This document shows, piece after piece, positions 8,341-18,501 of a DNA stretch of 64,000 nt. Both the position numbers and the translations under genes were made by a program. Numbering within the stretch: position 1 is the first letter of the stretch; each line of letters starts with the position of its first letter. The notes under the pieces were generated by a model, which had not been told where the DNA came from, did not search any database, and worked only from the letters and a program-made list of their open reading frames with translations. This DNA comes from Anatilimnocola floriformis (GTDB taxonomy: Bacteria; Planctomycetota; Planctomycetia; Pirellulales; Pirellulaceae), in the NCBI RefSeq assembly GCF_024256385.1, contig NZ_JAMLFW010000002.1:248001-312000 (forward strand), written 5' to 3'.

Positions 8341-9174
8341 ATGCCAATTTTGGAAGCGCATGGACTGGTGAAGACCTACGGCCGCCGCCGCGTGGTCGAT
8401 GGCGTGAGCTTCGACGTTGAAGCCGCCGAAATCGTCGGGCTGCTGGGCAGCAACGGCGCAGGAAAATCGACGAGCTTCAAAATTGCCTGCGGCCTGGTCG
8501 AAGCCGATGCGGGCAAAATTAATCTCAACGGCGTCGATGTCACGAAGTGGCCCATGTACCGCCGGGCCAAAGAAGGTGGCATGGGTTACCTGGCTCAGGA
8601 AGCAAGTGTCTTTCGCAAGCTGACCGTCGAGCAAAACCTGCTGGCCGTCATGGAACTCCTGGGCATGGATCGCCGCACGCGCTATGCACGGACCGACGAA
8701 TTGCTCGATCAATTCAAAATCACCCACATCCGCAAGAGCAACGCCAGTCGCCTCTCGGGCGGTGAACGCCGACGCTTGGAATTTGCGCGCTGCTTGATCA
8801 CCGAGCCTGAGATCATTCTGCTCGACGAACCGTTCGTCGGCATCGATCCGGTGACGGTGCAGAGCATTCAAACCGTCATTCGCGATTTGAAAAAACGCGG
8901 CATTGCGATTTTGATCACCGATCACCACGTGCGCGAAACGTTGCAGATCACCGACCGCAGCTACGTGATGACTCAAGGACGCGTGCTCTGCGATGGTCCG
9001 CCCGACGTGGTGCTCTCGAATCCCGAAGCCCGCCGCGCCTACTTTGGCGAAGATACCGACTTCGGCAGCCCTGGCCCGCCGCGGCCACATTTGGGCGAAG
9101 GTTCTCGCCGCAGAGTCGTTCGCACCGATATTCACAGCGAAGACACGCTCGACGCCGGTGACGTCGTCGATTAA
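8341..9174 (+). CDS. lptB: LptB-like ABC transporter ATP-binding protein
   Basis: 277 residues from ATG 8341, preceded by GGAG nine bases upstream; the frame continues open to 8179 but that overlaps lepB. Walker A is GSNGAGKS, the signature is LSGGERRRLEFAR, Walker B is IILLDEPFVGID, and the H-loop is ILITDHH. The FVGIDP and DHHVRETL wording is typical of LptB, the cytoplasmic ATPase that powers lipopolysaccharide transport with LptFGC. A tail of about 40 residues after YFGEDTDF is not part of the usual LptB. Its partners are not in the window. Confidence 0.87.
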   Translation: MPILEAHGLVKTYGRRRVVDGVSFDVEAAEIVGLLGSNGAGKSTSFKIACGLVEADAGKINLNGVDVTKWPMYRRAKEGGMGYLAQEASVFRKLTVEQNLLAVMELLGMDRRTRYARTDELLDQFKITHIRKSNASRLSGGERRRLEFARCLITEPEIILLDEPFVGIDPVTVQSIQTVIRDLKKRGIAILITDHHVRETLQITDRSYVMTQGRVLCDGPPDVVLSNPEARRAYFGEDTDFGSPGPPRPHLGEGSRRRVVRTDIHSEDTLDAGDVVD

Positions 9175-9343
9175 GCGGGCGGGATTTATCGCTTCGAAAG
9201 CAGCCGTCCGAATTGACTTCAGCGGCGCGCGTCTCACAATGGGCCAATGTGCCGCAGCCATGCCCTTGGTGGCGAGTCGCCACGCACGGGCGACTGCGCG
9301 CACAACCTGGTACTTGTAATCTCTCCTCGCCGAGTGACCGGTC

Positions 9344-12300
9344 ATGCGCATTCGAACCGCTTCGTTCATCTTCATCTTGGTTGCCGTTTTGGGTGGAGCA
9401 GCAAACCTTTGCGCTCAACCCAAATCGAACCCCTTCAACGAACCGCTCAACGGCCCCGGTGAACTGCCGAAGGGGGCTGATGGTCAGCCGCTGAATACCA
9501 ACTTCGAAGATGGCACGCTGAAGGATTGGACGGCCACGGGCGATGCCTGGGAAGGCCAGCCGATCAAAGGCGAGATCGACCAGAAACGAATCTACGGCGA
9601 AGGGAAAAAGGCCGATCACACCGGTCAGTATTGGCTTGGCGGTTTCGAAAAACTCTTTGACAAGCCGAAGGGAACGCTCACATCGAAGCCGTTCACGGTG
9701 ACGCAACCGTGGGCCAGCTTTTTGCTCGGCGGTGGCAAGCACAAAGAGACGCGCGTCGAGCTCGTTCTCGTTTCTGATCCAGCCGACAAGGACGCGAAAG
9801 AAAAGATCATCAGCACCTCGCACGGCCCCGACAGCGAATCAATGCGGCCGGTGATCATCGATCTCAAAGCCTACGTCGGCAAGACGATTTTCATTCGCAT
9901 CGTCGACGATCATACCGGCGGCTGGGGACACGTGAACTTCGACGATTTCCGTCTGTACAAAGAGAAGCCGAAATTCCGCGAAGCTGCGCCGGCTGCCAAT
10001 CCTCCCGTCGTGAATGCACCGGCGCTCGAGCAGCTCTATCCATTCGCTGGTCTCACTGCCGAAGAAGCCGCGAAGCAGATGAAGTTGCCGCCGGGTTTCA
10101 AAGTGCAAGTCGGCGCTGCCGAGCCCGACGTCAATCAACCGATTGCGATGGCCATTGATGACCGCGGCCGGGTGTGGATTGCGGAAGCTTATGAATACCC
10201 GGTTCGCGCGCCCGAAGGAAAAGGCCGCGACCGCATTCTCATTTTCGAAGACACCGATCAAAACGGCTCACTCGATAAACGCACGGTCTTTGCCGAGAAG
10301 TTGAATCTCGTCAGCGGCATCGAAGTCGGCTTCGGCGGCGTGTGGGTTGGGGCCGCTCCTTACTTGATGTTCATTCCCGACAAGAACGGCGACGACGTGC
10401 CGGATGGCAAGCCGCAGATTCTGCTCGATGGTTTCGGCCAGGAAGACACGCACGAAACGCTCAACAGTTTCATCTGGGGCCCCGACGGCTGGCTGTATGG
10501 CTGCCACGGCGTGTTCACGCATTCCAACGTCGGCAAGCCCGGCACGCCGAAGGACAAACGCACGCCGCTCAATGCTGGTGTGTGGCGCTATCATCCCACT
10601 CGTCACGAGTTCGAAGTCTTCGCCCACGGCACGAGCAATCCGTGGGGGCTCGACTTCGACGAGAAGGGGCAAGCCTTTATCACGGCCTGCGTCATTCCGC
10701 ATCTGTATCACATGATTCCCGGCGCTCGCTACGAACGGCAGGGGGGCCAGCATTTCAATCCGTACACCTACAACGACATCAAGACGATCGCCGAGCATCG
10801 GCACTACGTCGGCAATCAATGGAACAACGACAACCGCCGGCAGAGCGACGAACTCGGCGGCGGCCATGCTCACGCCGGCGCGATGATCTACCTCGGCGGC
10901 GCCTGGCCGAAGGAGTATCACGGCAAGTTGTTCATGAACAACATCCACGGCAACCGGATGAACATCGACACGCTCACGCCAAAGGGGAGCGGTTACACCG
11001 GCACCTTCCATCCCGACTTCCTCCTCACTCGCGATCAATGGTCGCAAATGCTCTACATGACCTACGGCCCCGACGGCCAAGTGTGGGTTATCGACTGGTA
11101 CGACCGCAATCAGTGCCATCACAAAGATGTGAACGGTCATGATCGGACGAACGGGCGGATTTACCGGATTGTTTACAACGATGCGAAGCCGGTGAAGGTG
11201 GATTTGCAGAAGTGCTCGGATAATGAGTTAGTGGAGCATTTGAAGAATCCTAACCAGTGGTACCAACGGCATGCGCAGCGGATTTTGCAGGAGCGGGCAG
11301 CAAGCGGGACTGATTTAACCGCCGCAAAGAAAAACATTTCCAGGCTCACTTTGGAAGCGAAGTCGATTGAGCACCAGCTTCGCCTGTTATGGACAAACGC
11401 AGTTCTCCTGCCTGATTCATTTCAAGGCTTGCCGCCAATTCCAGCTGACCCACGAGAAAAAAGAGATGAGTTGCTCGCCTCGCAGCCAGAACTCCAAGCC
11501 TGGCGTGTTCGATTTGCCATGCAACAGTCGATCCCCATTTCAAAACTAGAAGTCGGCCTATTCGAAATTTTCGTAAGCCAGCACCGCGAGTCACAGACTT
11601 TTCGACTCGCAATCGCTGCCCAACTGCAGAAAGTGGACGCCGAACTTCGTTGGGAAATTCTCCACGCCCTGCTCTCGCACCCCGAAGACGCCAAAGATCA
11701 CAATCTGCCGCTGATGTATTGGTACGCGCTCGAACCGCTGACCGATGCGGATCCAAAGCGAGCGCTGGCGCTCGCGCTGTCGGTTGGCAAAGACTTTCCG
11801 CAGATCAAGGACTTCACCATCCGCAAGATCGGCAGCGGCAAGCCGGAGGAATCGTTGGCGCTGCTGGTCGCTGGTCTCGCCGAAGCGAAAGAGGAAACGA
11901 CCGCGCTGACGTTTCTGCGGGCAATTCGCAGTTCGCTGCAAGGGCGGAAGAATGCAAAGCTTCCCGAGCAATGGGCCGCGGCGAAGAAAGCTCTCGGCAT
12001 GAAGTTGGAGGGAGACAACCCGCACGTTGGCTGGAACTTGCTCGCCGTCGAAGCCGTTGCCGGTGATGCCGAGGCCGCGAAGCTGCTCAGCCAGCGACTC
12101 CTCACATCGAATGCACCGCTGCCGCTCAAGCGGGAAGCCCTTGCCGCTCTCCTGCAAGCCGCACAGCCGGACCTTGGTGAAACGCTCGTCGCCCTGCTGG
12201 GTTCGAATGAACTCCGCGCCGATGCGATCCGGGCTTTGGCGTCGCTCGACGATCCCAAAACACCCGGGCGATTGCTCGCCGTGTACGACAAGCTTTCGCC

Positions 12301-14674
12301 CGAAGAACGCCGCGATATTCTGGCCACGCTCTGCAGCCGGCCGTCATTCGCCAAGGAACTGCTCGCCGCGGTTGAAGCGAAGCGGATCCCCGCGAATCAT
12401 CTCACGGCCGATCTGGTCGTCAATTTGAAGAACCTCAAGGACACAGACCTGCAGGCGCAACTCGAAAAAGTTTGGGGCACCACGCGCGAATCGGCTGCCG
12501 ATAAGTTGCAACTCATCACGCAGTACAAGAGCCTGCTCACATCGCCGCCGACGATCGCGCCCGACGCGCAACTCGGTCGCGCGGTTTTTGCGCGGACCTG
12601 TCAGCAATGTCACACGCTGTTTGGCACCGGTGGCAAGGTCGGGCCGGATCTGACAGGCTCGAATCGGGCGAATCTCGATTACTTGCTGAGCAACGTCGTC
12701 GATCCGAGCGCGGTGATGGCGAAGGAATATCAGCCGACGGTGTTGCTCCTCGGCAATGGTCGCGTCGTGACCGGCATCTTGAAGGAAGAGACCGATGCGA
12801 CCGTGACGGTGCAACTGCCGACGGAGTTGCTCACGATCGCCAAGAGCGAAATTGACGAGCGGAAACTCGGCGACAAATCGATGATGCCCGATGATCTCCT
12901 CCGGCCGCTCACGCAGCAGGAAGTTCGTTCGTTGCAACTCTATCTCAGCGGCGGCGGTCAGGTGGCGCAGCTCGCCACGGCGGAGACTGTCGGCTCGATC
13001 TTCAACGGCAAGGATCTCACCGGTTGGATGAGCGGCGACATGAGCCTGTGGAGCGTCGAGGACGGCGAAATCGTCGGCCGCACAGCGGGACTGAAGCGGA
13101 ACTATTGGCTCGCGAGCCAGTACGCGCTCGGCGATTTCCGTTTCAGTGTCGACGTGAAACTCGTCAAGAACGAAGGGAACAGCGGCATTCAATTTCGCAG
13201 CACTCCGATCGCCAACGACGAAGTGAAAGGCTACCAGGCCGACGTGGGCGCAGGTTGGTGGGGCAAGCTCTACGAAGAGCACGGCCGCGAGCTCTTGTGG
13301 AAAGAGAGCGGCGAGAAGTATGTGAAGCTCGGCGAGTGGAACAAGTACGAGATTCTCGCGGTCGGTAGTCGCGTGCAAACGTGGATCAACGGCCAGAAGT
13401 GCGTCGATCTCGATGATCCGCAAGGAGCGCGACAAGGCGTGATCGCGCTGCAGTTGCATTCCGGCGGCGCGACGGAAGTGCGCTACAAGAATCTGCAAGT
13501 CAGCATTCCCACCAGCAGCAAGCCGAGTGTCGGCTATCCGGCCTCGAAGCCGAACGCCGATGGCAAACCGGCGGGGAAGATTTCGTTCAAGAAGACCACG
13601 CTCGATCAACGCTTTCGCAGCGAAGGGGTCGCGATGGGCGACTTCAATAACGACGGCAAGCTCGACATTGCAGCGGGGAGCGTGTGGTACGAAGCGCCTG
13701 CTACTCCCGGCAAAGAATGGAAGATGCACTCGATCACGGCCCAGCCGAACGAGTTCAACATCAAGACTTACGGCGACACCTTCTGCAACTGGGCCGAAGA
13801 TTTTAACGGCGACGGCAGAACCGATTTGCTCGTCGTCGATTTTCCCGGCAAGCCCACTTGGTGGTTCGAGAATCCGGGCAACGACGAAAAGCCGTGGGAG
13901 AAACGGCGTGCCGTGCCGGTGACGAACAACGAGAGTCCGCAGTACACCGATGTCGACGGCGATGGTCAGCGCGAGTTGATCTTCGGCGAAGCTTCAGGCC
14001 GGCTCGCCCTCGCGCGGCCGAGCAAACAGGCCAATCTCGATTGGAAGATTCAGCTCATCGCTGCCGAGCCGAATCCGAACATCCAGAAGTTCTATCACGG
14101 CCTCGGCATTGGCGATGTGAACCGCGACGGAAAGCTCGATCTGTTCACGCCTAGCGGTTGGTTTGCCCAGCCGGCCGATGCAGCCGCAGCGGCGAAGGAA
14201 CCGTGGGAACTAAAACCGGCGAAGCTCGGTCCCGCACAGGCTCAGATGTATGCCTACGATTTCGACGGCGACGGCGATAGCGACATCATCGGCAGCAGTG
14301 CTCACGCGGTCGGCCTGTGGTGGTACGAGAACAAGGATGGCGAGTTCACGCAGCACGAGATCGACAAGACGATCGCGCAGACGCACGCGCTGATCCTGGC
14401 CGATATCAACGGCGACGGCTTGCCCGACCTGGTGACGGGCAAGCGGTTCTACGCCCACAACGGCAACGACAAGGGCGAAGACGAACCGCCGGTGATCGCC
14501 TGGTACGAACTATCGCGCGAGGGTGGCAAGCCGAAGTGGACTCGTCACGAGTTCGACGACAACAGCGGCGTGGGGACGCAGTTTGAGGTTCACGACATGA
14601 ACGGTGACGGCTTGCTAGACGTAATCGTGGCCAATAAGCGCGGCGTGTTCTATTTTGAACAAACGCGGGAGTGA
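9344..14674 (+). CDS. Giant secreted PVC-type dehydrogenase / haem / DUF1080 / FG-GAP fusion
   Basis: 1776 residues. In order: signal peptide (1-24); a jelly-roll-like region (about 45-205); a planctomycetal membrane-bound dehydrogenase propeller (about 235-620; GRVWIAEAYEYPVR, GPDGWLYGCHGVFTHSN, WVIDWYDRNQCHHKD); alpha-helical HEAT-like repeats (about 640-1060); a cytochrome c-type haem domain with CQQCH near residue 1086 and GGKVGPDLTGSNR; a DUF1080/3-keto-disaccharide hydrolase domain (about 1220-1390; IFNGKDLTGWMSG); and FG-GAP/VCBS repeats to the end (DFNNDGKLDIA, DFDGDGDSDIIG, DINGDGLPDLV). It probably oxidises or cleaves carbohydrate outside the cytoplasmic membrane and passes electrons via the haem. 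The substrate is unknown. Confidence 0.9.
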   Translation: MRIRTASFIFILVAVLGGAANLCAQPKSNPFNEPLNGPGELPKGADGQPLNTNFEDGTLKDWTATGDAWEGQPIKGEIDQKRIYGEGKKADHTGQYWLGGFEKLFDKPKGTLTSKPFTVTQPWASFLLGGGKHKETRVELVLVSDPADKDAKEKIISTSHGPDSESMRPVIIDLKAYVGKTIFIRIVDDHTGGWGHVNFDDFRLYKEKPKFREAAPAANPPVVNAPALEQLYPFAGLTAEEAAKQMKLPPGFKVQVGAAEPDVNQPIAMAIDDRGRVWIAEAYEYPVRAPEGKGRDRILIFEDTDQNGSLDKRTVFAEKLNLVSGIEVGFGGVWVGAAPYLMFIPDKNGDDVPDGKPQILLDGFGQEDTHETLNSFIWGPDGWLYGCHGVFTHSNVGKPGTPKDKRTPLNAGVWRYHPTRHEFEVFAHGTSNPWGLDFDEKGQAFITACVIPHLYHMIPGARYERQGGQHFNPYTYNDIKTIAEHRHYVGNQWNNDNRRQSDELGGGHAHAGAMIYLGGAWPKEYHGKLFMNNIHGNRMNIDTLTPKGSGYTGTFHPDFLLTRDQWSQMLYMTYGPDGQVWVIDWYDRNQCHHKDVNGHDRTNGRIYRIVYNDAKPVKVDLQKCSDNELVEHLKNPNQWYQRHAQRILQERAASGTDLTAAKKNISRLTLEAKSIEHQLRLLWTNAVLLPDSFQGLPPIPADPREKRDELLASQPELQAWRVRFAMQQSIPISKLEVGLFEIFVSQHRESQTFRLAIAAQLQKVDAELRWEILHALLSHPEDAKDHNLPLMYWYALEPLTDADPKRALALALSVGKDFPQIKDFTIRKIGSGKPEESLALLVAGLAEAKEETTALTFLRAIRSSLQGRKNAKLPEQWAAAKKALGMKLEGDNPHVGWNLLAVEAVAGDAEAAKLLSQRLLTSNAPLPLKREALAALLQAAQPDLGETLVALLGSNELRADAIRALASLDDPKTPGRLLAVYDKLSPEERRDILATLCSRPSFAKELLAAVEAKRIPANHLTADLVVNLKNLKDTDLQAQLEKVWGTTRESAADKLQLITQYKSLLTSPPTIAPDAQLGRAVFARTCQQCHTLFGTGGKVGPDLTGSNRANLDYLLSNVVDPSAVMAKEYQPTVLLLGNGRVVTGILKEETDATVTVQLPTELLTIAKSEIDERKLGDKSMMPDDLLRPLTQQEVRSLQLYLSGGGQVAQLATAETVGSIFNGKDLTGWMSGDMSLWSVEDGEIVGRTAGLKRNYWLASQYALGDFRFSVDVKLVKNEGNSGIQFRSTPIANDEVKGYQADVGAGWWGKLYEEHGRELLWKESGEKYVKLGEWNKYEILAVGSRVQTWINGQKCVDLDDPQGARQGVIALQLHSGGATEVRYKNLQVSIPTSSKPSVGYPASKPNADGKPAGKISFKKTTLDQRFRSEGVAMGDFNNDGKLDIAAGSVWYEAPATPGKEWKMHSITAQPNEFNIKTYGDTFCNWAEDFNGDGRTDLLVVDFPGKPTWWFENPGNDEKPWEKRRAVPVTNNESPQYTDVDGDGQRELIFGEASGRLALARPSKQANLDWKIQLIAAEPNPNIQKFYHGLGIGDVNRDGKLDLFTPSGWFAQPADAAAAAKEPWELKPAKLGPAQAQMYAYDFDGDGDSDIIGSSAHAVGLWWYENKDGEFTQHEIDKTIAQTHALILADINGDGLPDLVTGKRFYAHNGNDKGEDEPPVIAWYELSREGGKPKWTRHEFDDNSGVGTQFEVHDMNGDGLLDVIVANKRGVFYFEQTRE

Positions 14675-14724
14675 TTTCGGGGCCTCGTCGTGACTTATGC
14701 CGCGGATTGTGACATCAGAACCGC

Positions 14725-14730
14725 TACAAT
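14725..14730 (+). promoter_or_regulatory. Candidate -10 element TACAAT
   Basis: TACAAT in the 157-base gap before the DUF1549/DUF1553 gene, about 100 bases upstream of its start. No convincing -35 box is seen. It resembles the isolated TATAAT/TACAAT boxes before other genes here (29164, 55797, 63250). Tentative. Confidence 0.25.
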
Positions 14731-14831
14731 CCGTTCGCAGGCGATATATTCACCCGCGGCGAGCGGAACTGCAGTTGTCCGCCAGGGTTTAGACTTCTGG
14801 AAACAGCTGAAAACCGTTCGGGAGGATGCTT

Positions 14832-16496
14832 ATGCGTTCCCATCGCCCGCGCTCCTATCGCCCCTGGCTCGCCTTCGCCCTGCTTGCTGCTATCGCCCCC
14901 ACGGCGATCGGCGCGGAAACGCCAGCCGGATCGTCGGCAGTACCAGCCACGGTCGCCGCCAAGGTCGATGAGGTATTGGCCACCGAGACGGGCTCTTCCG
15001 ACAAGCTCCAGCCAACCGCGGCGGCGAGCGACGAAATCTTCCTCCGCCGCGTGACGCTCGACTTGCATGGTCGGTTGCCCTCGGCGAGCGAAGTGACGGC
15101 GTTCGCGCTCGATCCCGCCGCCGATAAGCGGGCCGCCGTCGTTCGCAAGCTCCTCGCCGATTCGCGCTTTGGCGAAAACTGGTCGCGTTACTGGCGGGAC
15201 GTCATCATGTACCGCGCGAGCGAGCAGCGGGCCCAACTCGTCGCCGGCGTGCTGACGAGTTATCTCAAGGACTCGCTGAACAAGAACAAACCTTGGAGCC
15301 AGGTTGCCACCGAATTCATCACTGCCGAGGGTGACGGCTTGGAGAAGGGCGAAACCGCTCTGATCATCGCTCAGGAAGGGAAGCCGGAGGAAACCGTCGC
15401 GGAGATCTCGCGGATCTTCCTCGGTGTGCAGATTCAATGTGCTCAGTGCCACGACCATCCCACCGATCGCTGGAAGCGAGAGCAGTTTCACGAGTTGGCC
15501 GCGTTCTTTCCGCGGGTGGCTTCGCGAATCATTCTCACGCCTGACAATCGTTCGATCAGTGTCGTCACCACCGAGTTTGGCAACGAGCCGATCGAGCGCA
15601 ACGGCAACCGAGTGCGTGGCTCGGCCGAGCATCGCATGCCCGATCTGAAAGAACCAACCGCCCGCGGCACGCTAATGCAGCCGGTGCTGTTTGCGACTGG
15701 CGACAAGCTGCGCGGCAATGTGAAGGACTCCGAGCGCCGCGCCACGCTCGCGCAGTGGATCACCAAGCCGGAGAATCCCTACTTTGCCAAGGCACTCGTC
15801 AATCGACTCTGGTCCGAACTCGTCGGCGAAGGCTTTTATGAACCAGTCGACGACATGGGGCCCGATCGGACCTGCGATGCGCCGCAAACACTCGAATGCC
15901 TGGCGACTGCTTTCGCCAGCACGAACTACGACGTGAAGTGGTTGTATGAAACGATCATGAGCACGCAGGCCTATCAGCGGACGAGCCGCTCGCGCCGCAA
16001 CCCCGATCAGCCGGCCTTCACGGCCAACGTACAACAGCGGTTGCGGGCCGATCAAATCTTCGACAATCTGCTGACCGCGCTTGATACGCGCGAGCAAGTT
16101 GGCTTTGGCGGCCGAGGTCCGGGTGGTCCCGGCGCACGGTTCGGCCGCGGCCCGCGTCAATCGTTCTCGGCAGTCTTTGGCTATGACCCGAGCGAACGAC
16201 GCGACGAAATCGGCGGCACCATTCCGCAGGCGCTGACGATGATGAACTCCTCGTTCATCAACGGCGCGGTCGACGGCCGCTCGTCACGTAGCGGCTTGGG
16301 ACGATTGCTGAACGAATTCAAGGACGACCGCGCACTTATCAGCGAACTGTACTTGCGCACGCTGGGTCGCGAGCCGAGTAAGAAGGAAACTGCGACGTGT
16401 CTGGCACACATTGCCGACACGCGCAGCCGAACGGATGCGTTTGAGGATATTCACTGGTCATTGATTAATTCGACCGAGTTTTTGTATCGGCGGTAA
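14832..16496 (+). CDS. DUF1549/DUF1553 domain protein
   Basis: 554 residues from ATG 14832, chosen because GGAGG at 14821-14825 sits six bases upstream; an ATG at 14826 touches the GGAGG and is too close. A signal peptide (to about residue 26) leads to DUF1549 (IFLRRVTLDLHGRLPSASEV), containing a haem-type motif CAQCHDHPTDRW, then C-terminal DUF1553 (NPYFAKALVNRLWSELVGEG, TNYDVKWLYETIMSTQAYQR, ELYLRTLGREPS). The family is abundant in planctomycetes, exported, and nearly always followed by a DUF1501 gene, as here. The reaction is not established; a role in polysaccharide use is commonly proposed. Confidence 0.88.
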   Translation: MRSHRPRSYRPWLAFALLAAIAPTAIGAETPAGSSAVPATVAAKVDEVLATETGSSDKLQPTAAASDEIFLRRVTLDLHGRLPSASEVTAFALDPAADKRAAVVRKLLADSRFGENWSRYWRDVIMYRASEQRAQLVAGVLTSYLKDSLNKNKPWSQVATEFITAEGDGLEKGETALIIAQEGKPEETVAEISRIFLGVQIQCAQCHDHPTDRWKREQFHELAAFFPRVASRIILTPDNRSISVVTTEFGNEPIERNGNRVRGSAEHRMPDLKEPTARGTLMQPVLFATGDKLRGNVKDSERRATLAQWITKPENPYFAKALVNRLWSELVGEGFYEPVDDMGPDRTCDAPQTLECLATAFASTNYDVKWLYETIMSTQAYQRTSRSRRNPDQPAFTANVQQRLRADQIFDNLLTALDTREQVGFGGRGPGGPGARFGRGPRQSFSAVFGYDPSERRDEIGGTIPQALTMMNSSFINGAVDGRSSRSGLGRLLNEFKDDRALISELYLRTLGREPSKKETATCLAHIADTRSRTDAFEDIHWSLINSTEFLYRR

Positions 16497-16504
16497 TTAA
16501 GCCC

Positions 16505-16620
16505 TGCTCCCGCTCCTCGTGTACCTACGGCAAGAGGGCCAGGGTGAGGGGCTGTGCTGCAGAACGAGTCCATTCCGCTGCGGCCCCTCACCCTCTCCCC
16601 GGAGTACCGAGGAGAGGGGA
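16505..16620. repeat. Dispersed inverted repeat, GGTACTCCGGGGAGAGGG family (two arms)
   Basis: The gap between the DUF1553 and DUF1501 genes holds two imperfect inverted arms that meet in a CCAGGGTGAGGGGC / GCCCCTCACCCT pairing. The second arm (16591-16611) is the exact reverse complement of a 21-base core found at 27918-27938 and 47130-47150. The core can itself fold (CCTCTCC...GGAGAGG). No coding sense. Confidence 0.8.
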
Positions 16621-16640
16621 CCAAAACATGGGAAATCAAA

Positions 16641-17930
16641 ATGACACTTCACCACCAAATGACCCTCGATTACCGCCAAGGCCAATTGCAACGGCGAGAC
16701 TTTCTCAAAGCCATCGCCGGCACTGCTGCCGTCGCCGGCGGTTTGAGTTGGGCCGATCAATTGACGGCCAAGGCTCCCGAACTGCGGAAGCAAGGCAAGG
16801 CTTGCATCCTGCTTTGGATGCAAGGTGGGCCGAGTCAGTTCGAAACGTTCTCGCCCAAGCCGAATCACGCCAATGGCGGTGAGACGAAGGCGATTAGCAC
16901 GGCTGTTCCCGGCATCGAGATCGCCGCCGCGCTACCCGAAACGGCGAAGGTGATGAATGATCTCTGCCTGATTCGTTCTATGAACAGCCGCGAGGGGGCG
17001 CATCCCCGCGCGACGTATTTGATGCACACCGGTTACTTGCCGACCGCGAGTGTGAAGTACCCCACGCTCGGTTCGATCGTGGCTCATGAGGTGAATCATC
17101 AGGCCGGCGAACTCCCCAGCTTCGTGCGCATCGGCGGTGGTCGCTTTGGCGATAGCGCGGGTTTGCTGGGCGTCGACTTCGATCCCTTCATGATGGCCTC
17201 GGCCAACCGCGCACCAGATAACACAGCACTGCCGACTAGCAGCAGTCGTTTTCAGCGCCGCCTGAATCTGCTCGGCAAGCTCGAAGCCGATTACGCCGCG
17301 AATGGTGGCGAACAGGAAGTGGCCGATCACAAGAAGGTGTATGAGCGGGCCAGCAAAATGATTCTCAGTCCGCAGATGAAGGCCTTCGACATCGACAAGG
17401 AGTCATCATCGGTCCGCAAGCTCTACGGCGATTCCGAATTCGGCAAGGGCTGCCTATTGGCTCGCCGGTTGGTGCAGGCCGGCGTGACGTTTATCGAGGT
17501 GAGCCTTGGCAACTGGGATACGCACTTCGATAATTTTGAGAAGACGACTTCACTCTGCGGCCAACTCGACAAGCCGTTTGCCGCTCTGATTCAAGACTTG
17601 AAGCAGCAAGGAATGCTCGACGATACGCTCGTACTTTGGATGGGCGAGTTCGGCCGCACGCCGCGGGTCAACCCGCGCACGGGCCGCGATCACTTTCCGC
17701 GAGCCTTCAACATGGCGCTCGCAGGCGGCGGCGTGAAGGGTGGCCAGGTAATCGGCAAGACCGACAAGGGTGGCGAATCGGTGACCGATCGCCCCGTGAA
17801 CGTCAGCGACATGCTTCGTACGGTTTGTTACGGCTTGGGCATTGATGCGGACAAGGAAAACATGAGCATCATCGGCCGGCCGATCCGCATCGTCGATGGC
17901 GGCGCGCCGGTGAAGGAAGTTTTTGGGTAG
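16641..17930 (+). CDS. DUF1501 domain protein with Tat-type signal
   Basis: 429 residues from ATG 16641; upstream in-frame starts lie in the dispersed repeat. A twin-arginine-like signal is visible (QRRDFLKAIAGTAAVAGG), so export as a folded protein is likely. The remainder is DUF1501, a sulfatase/alkaline-phosphatase-like fold: ILLWMQGGPSQFETFSPKP, LCLIRSMNSREGAHPRA, LVLWMGEFGRTPRVN and GRDHFPRAFNMALAGGGVKG. It forms the standard planctomycetal pair with the preceding DUF1553 gene. Substrate unknown. Confidence 0.88.
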   Translation: MTLHHQMTLDYRQGQLQRRDFLKAIAGTAAVAGGLSWADQLTAKAPELRKQGKACILLWMQGGPSQFETFSPKPNHANGGETKAISTAVPGIEIAAALPETAKVMNDLCLIRSMNSREGAHPRATYLMHTGYLPTASVKYPTLGSIVAHEVNHQAGELPSFVRIGGGRFGDSAGLLGVDFDPFMMASANRAPDNTALPTSSSRFQRRLNLLGKLEADYAANGGEQEVADHKKVYERASKMILSPQMKAFDIDKESSSVRKLYGDSEFGKGCLLARRLVQAGVTFIEVSLGNWDTHFDNFEKTTSLCGQLDKPFAALIQDLKQQGMLDDTLVLWMGEFGRTPRVNPRTGRDHFPRAFNMALAGGGVKGGQVIGKTDKGGESVTDRPVNVSDMLRTVCYGLGIDADKENMSIIGRPIRIVDGGAPVKEVFG

Positions 17931-17953
17931 TCAATCCAACAGTGCACTCGTTG

Positions 17954-18463
17954 TCACAAACCTGACCACCAGAAGTTTTGCGTGTACGCGCGTTGACCCA
18001 TGCCCGGCGCCCAAATGAAATAAGCGCGATCGCCCCTGCCGTACCCATCGATTTCGCAGGCATAGTCGAGCGAGGTCACGAACGGACATGGGGCCGAAGC
18101 CCAGCCGATGTACACCCACGGTGGATCTGGAATGGTTCTCGCCGCTGCAGCGAAGTGGTCACCGCCGCGCGGGTCTGCGGCGAGATATGCGACTCCTGGT
18201 TTGTCGAGTCGGCCGCGCACAAAGTTCGTAGTTGCCCTGCCACCCCAGGTCGCTGTCAGCACCCACAACGTGAAATAGGCTGCGAACAACGCATAGGCCC
18301 ACGGCCGCCGATTCCACCGCGAGAGCAACATGCAGCCGACCACCAGCAGCGCCAGCGGAACAAAGAAGACGAACCCGAGAACGCCGTATTGAGTCCAAAG
18401 CCAAAACAACACGGCGAAGAGAGTGATGACTGCGTTTAAGGCGACAAGACCGAACCGCATCAC
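17954..18463 (-). CDS. Hypothetical membrane protein
   Basis: 169 residues, no family recognised. Three hydrophobic segments fall in the first 75 residues (NAVITLFAVLFWLWTQYGVL, then FFVPLALLVVGCMLL, then YALFAAYFTLWVL); the C-terminal half is soluble and rich in aromatic residues and glycine. It converges on the DUF1501 gene with 23 bases between them. A start three bases downstream (MRFG) is equally possible. Confidence 0.6.
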   Translation of the reverse strand: MMRFGLVALNAVITLFAVLFWLWTQYGVLGFVFFVPLALLVVGCMLLSRWNRRPWAYALFAAYFTLWVLTATWGGRATTNFVRGRLDKPGVAYLAADPRGGDHFAAAARTIPDPPWVYIGWASAPCPFVTSLDYACEIDGYGRGDRAYFIWAPGMGQRAYTQNFWWSGL

Positions 18464-18501
18464 GTTAGCGCCGGTAAAGGTAGTGGTTATGCCATACTTG
18501 C

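Noticed and set aside
9269-9283. Palindrome GTGGCGAGTCGCCAC upstream of the giant fusion gene as an operator
   Set aside because: Short, single occurrence in the window and no second site; could be another REP-like singlet, so no regulatory call is made.
12344-13729. 461-codon minus-strand frame inside the giant fusion gene
   Set aside because: Antisense shadow of the haem and DUF1080 coding region.
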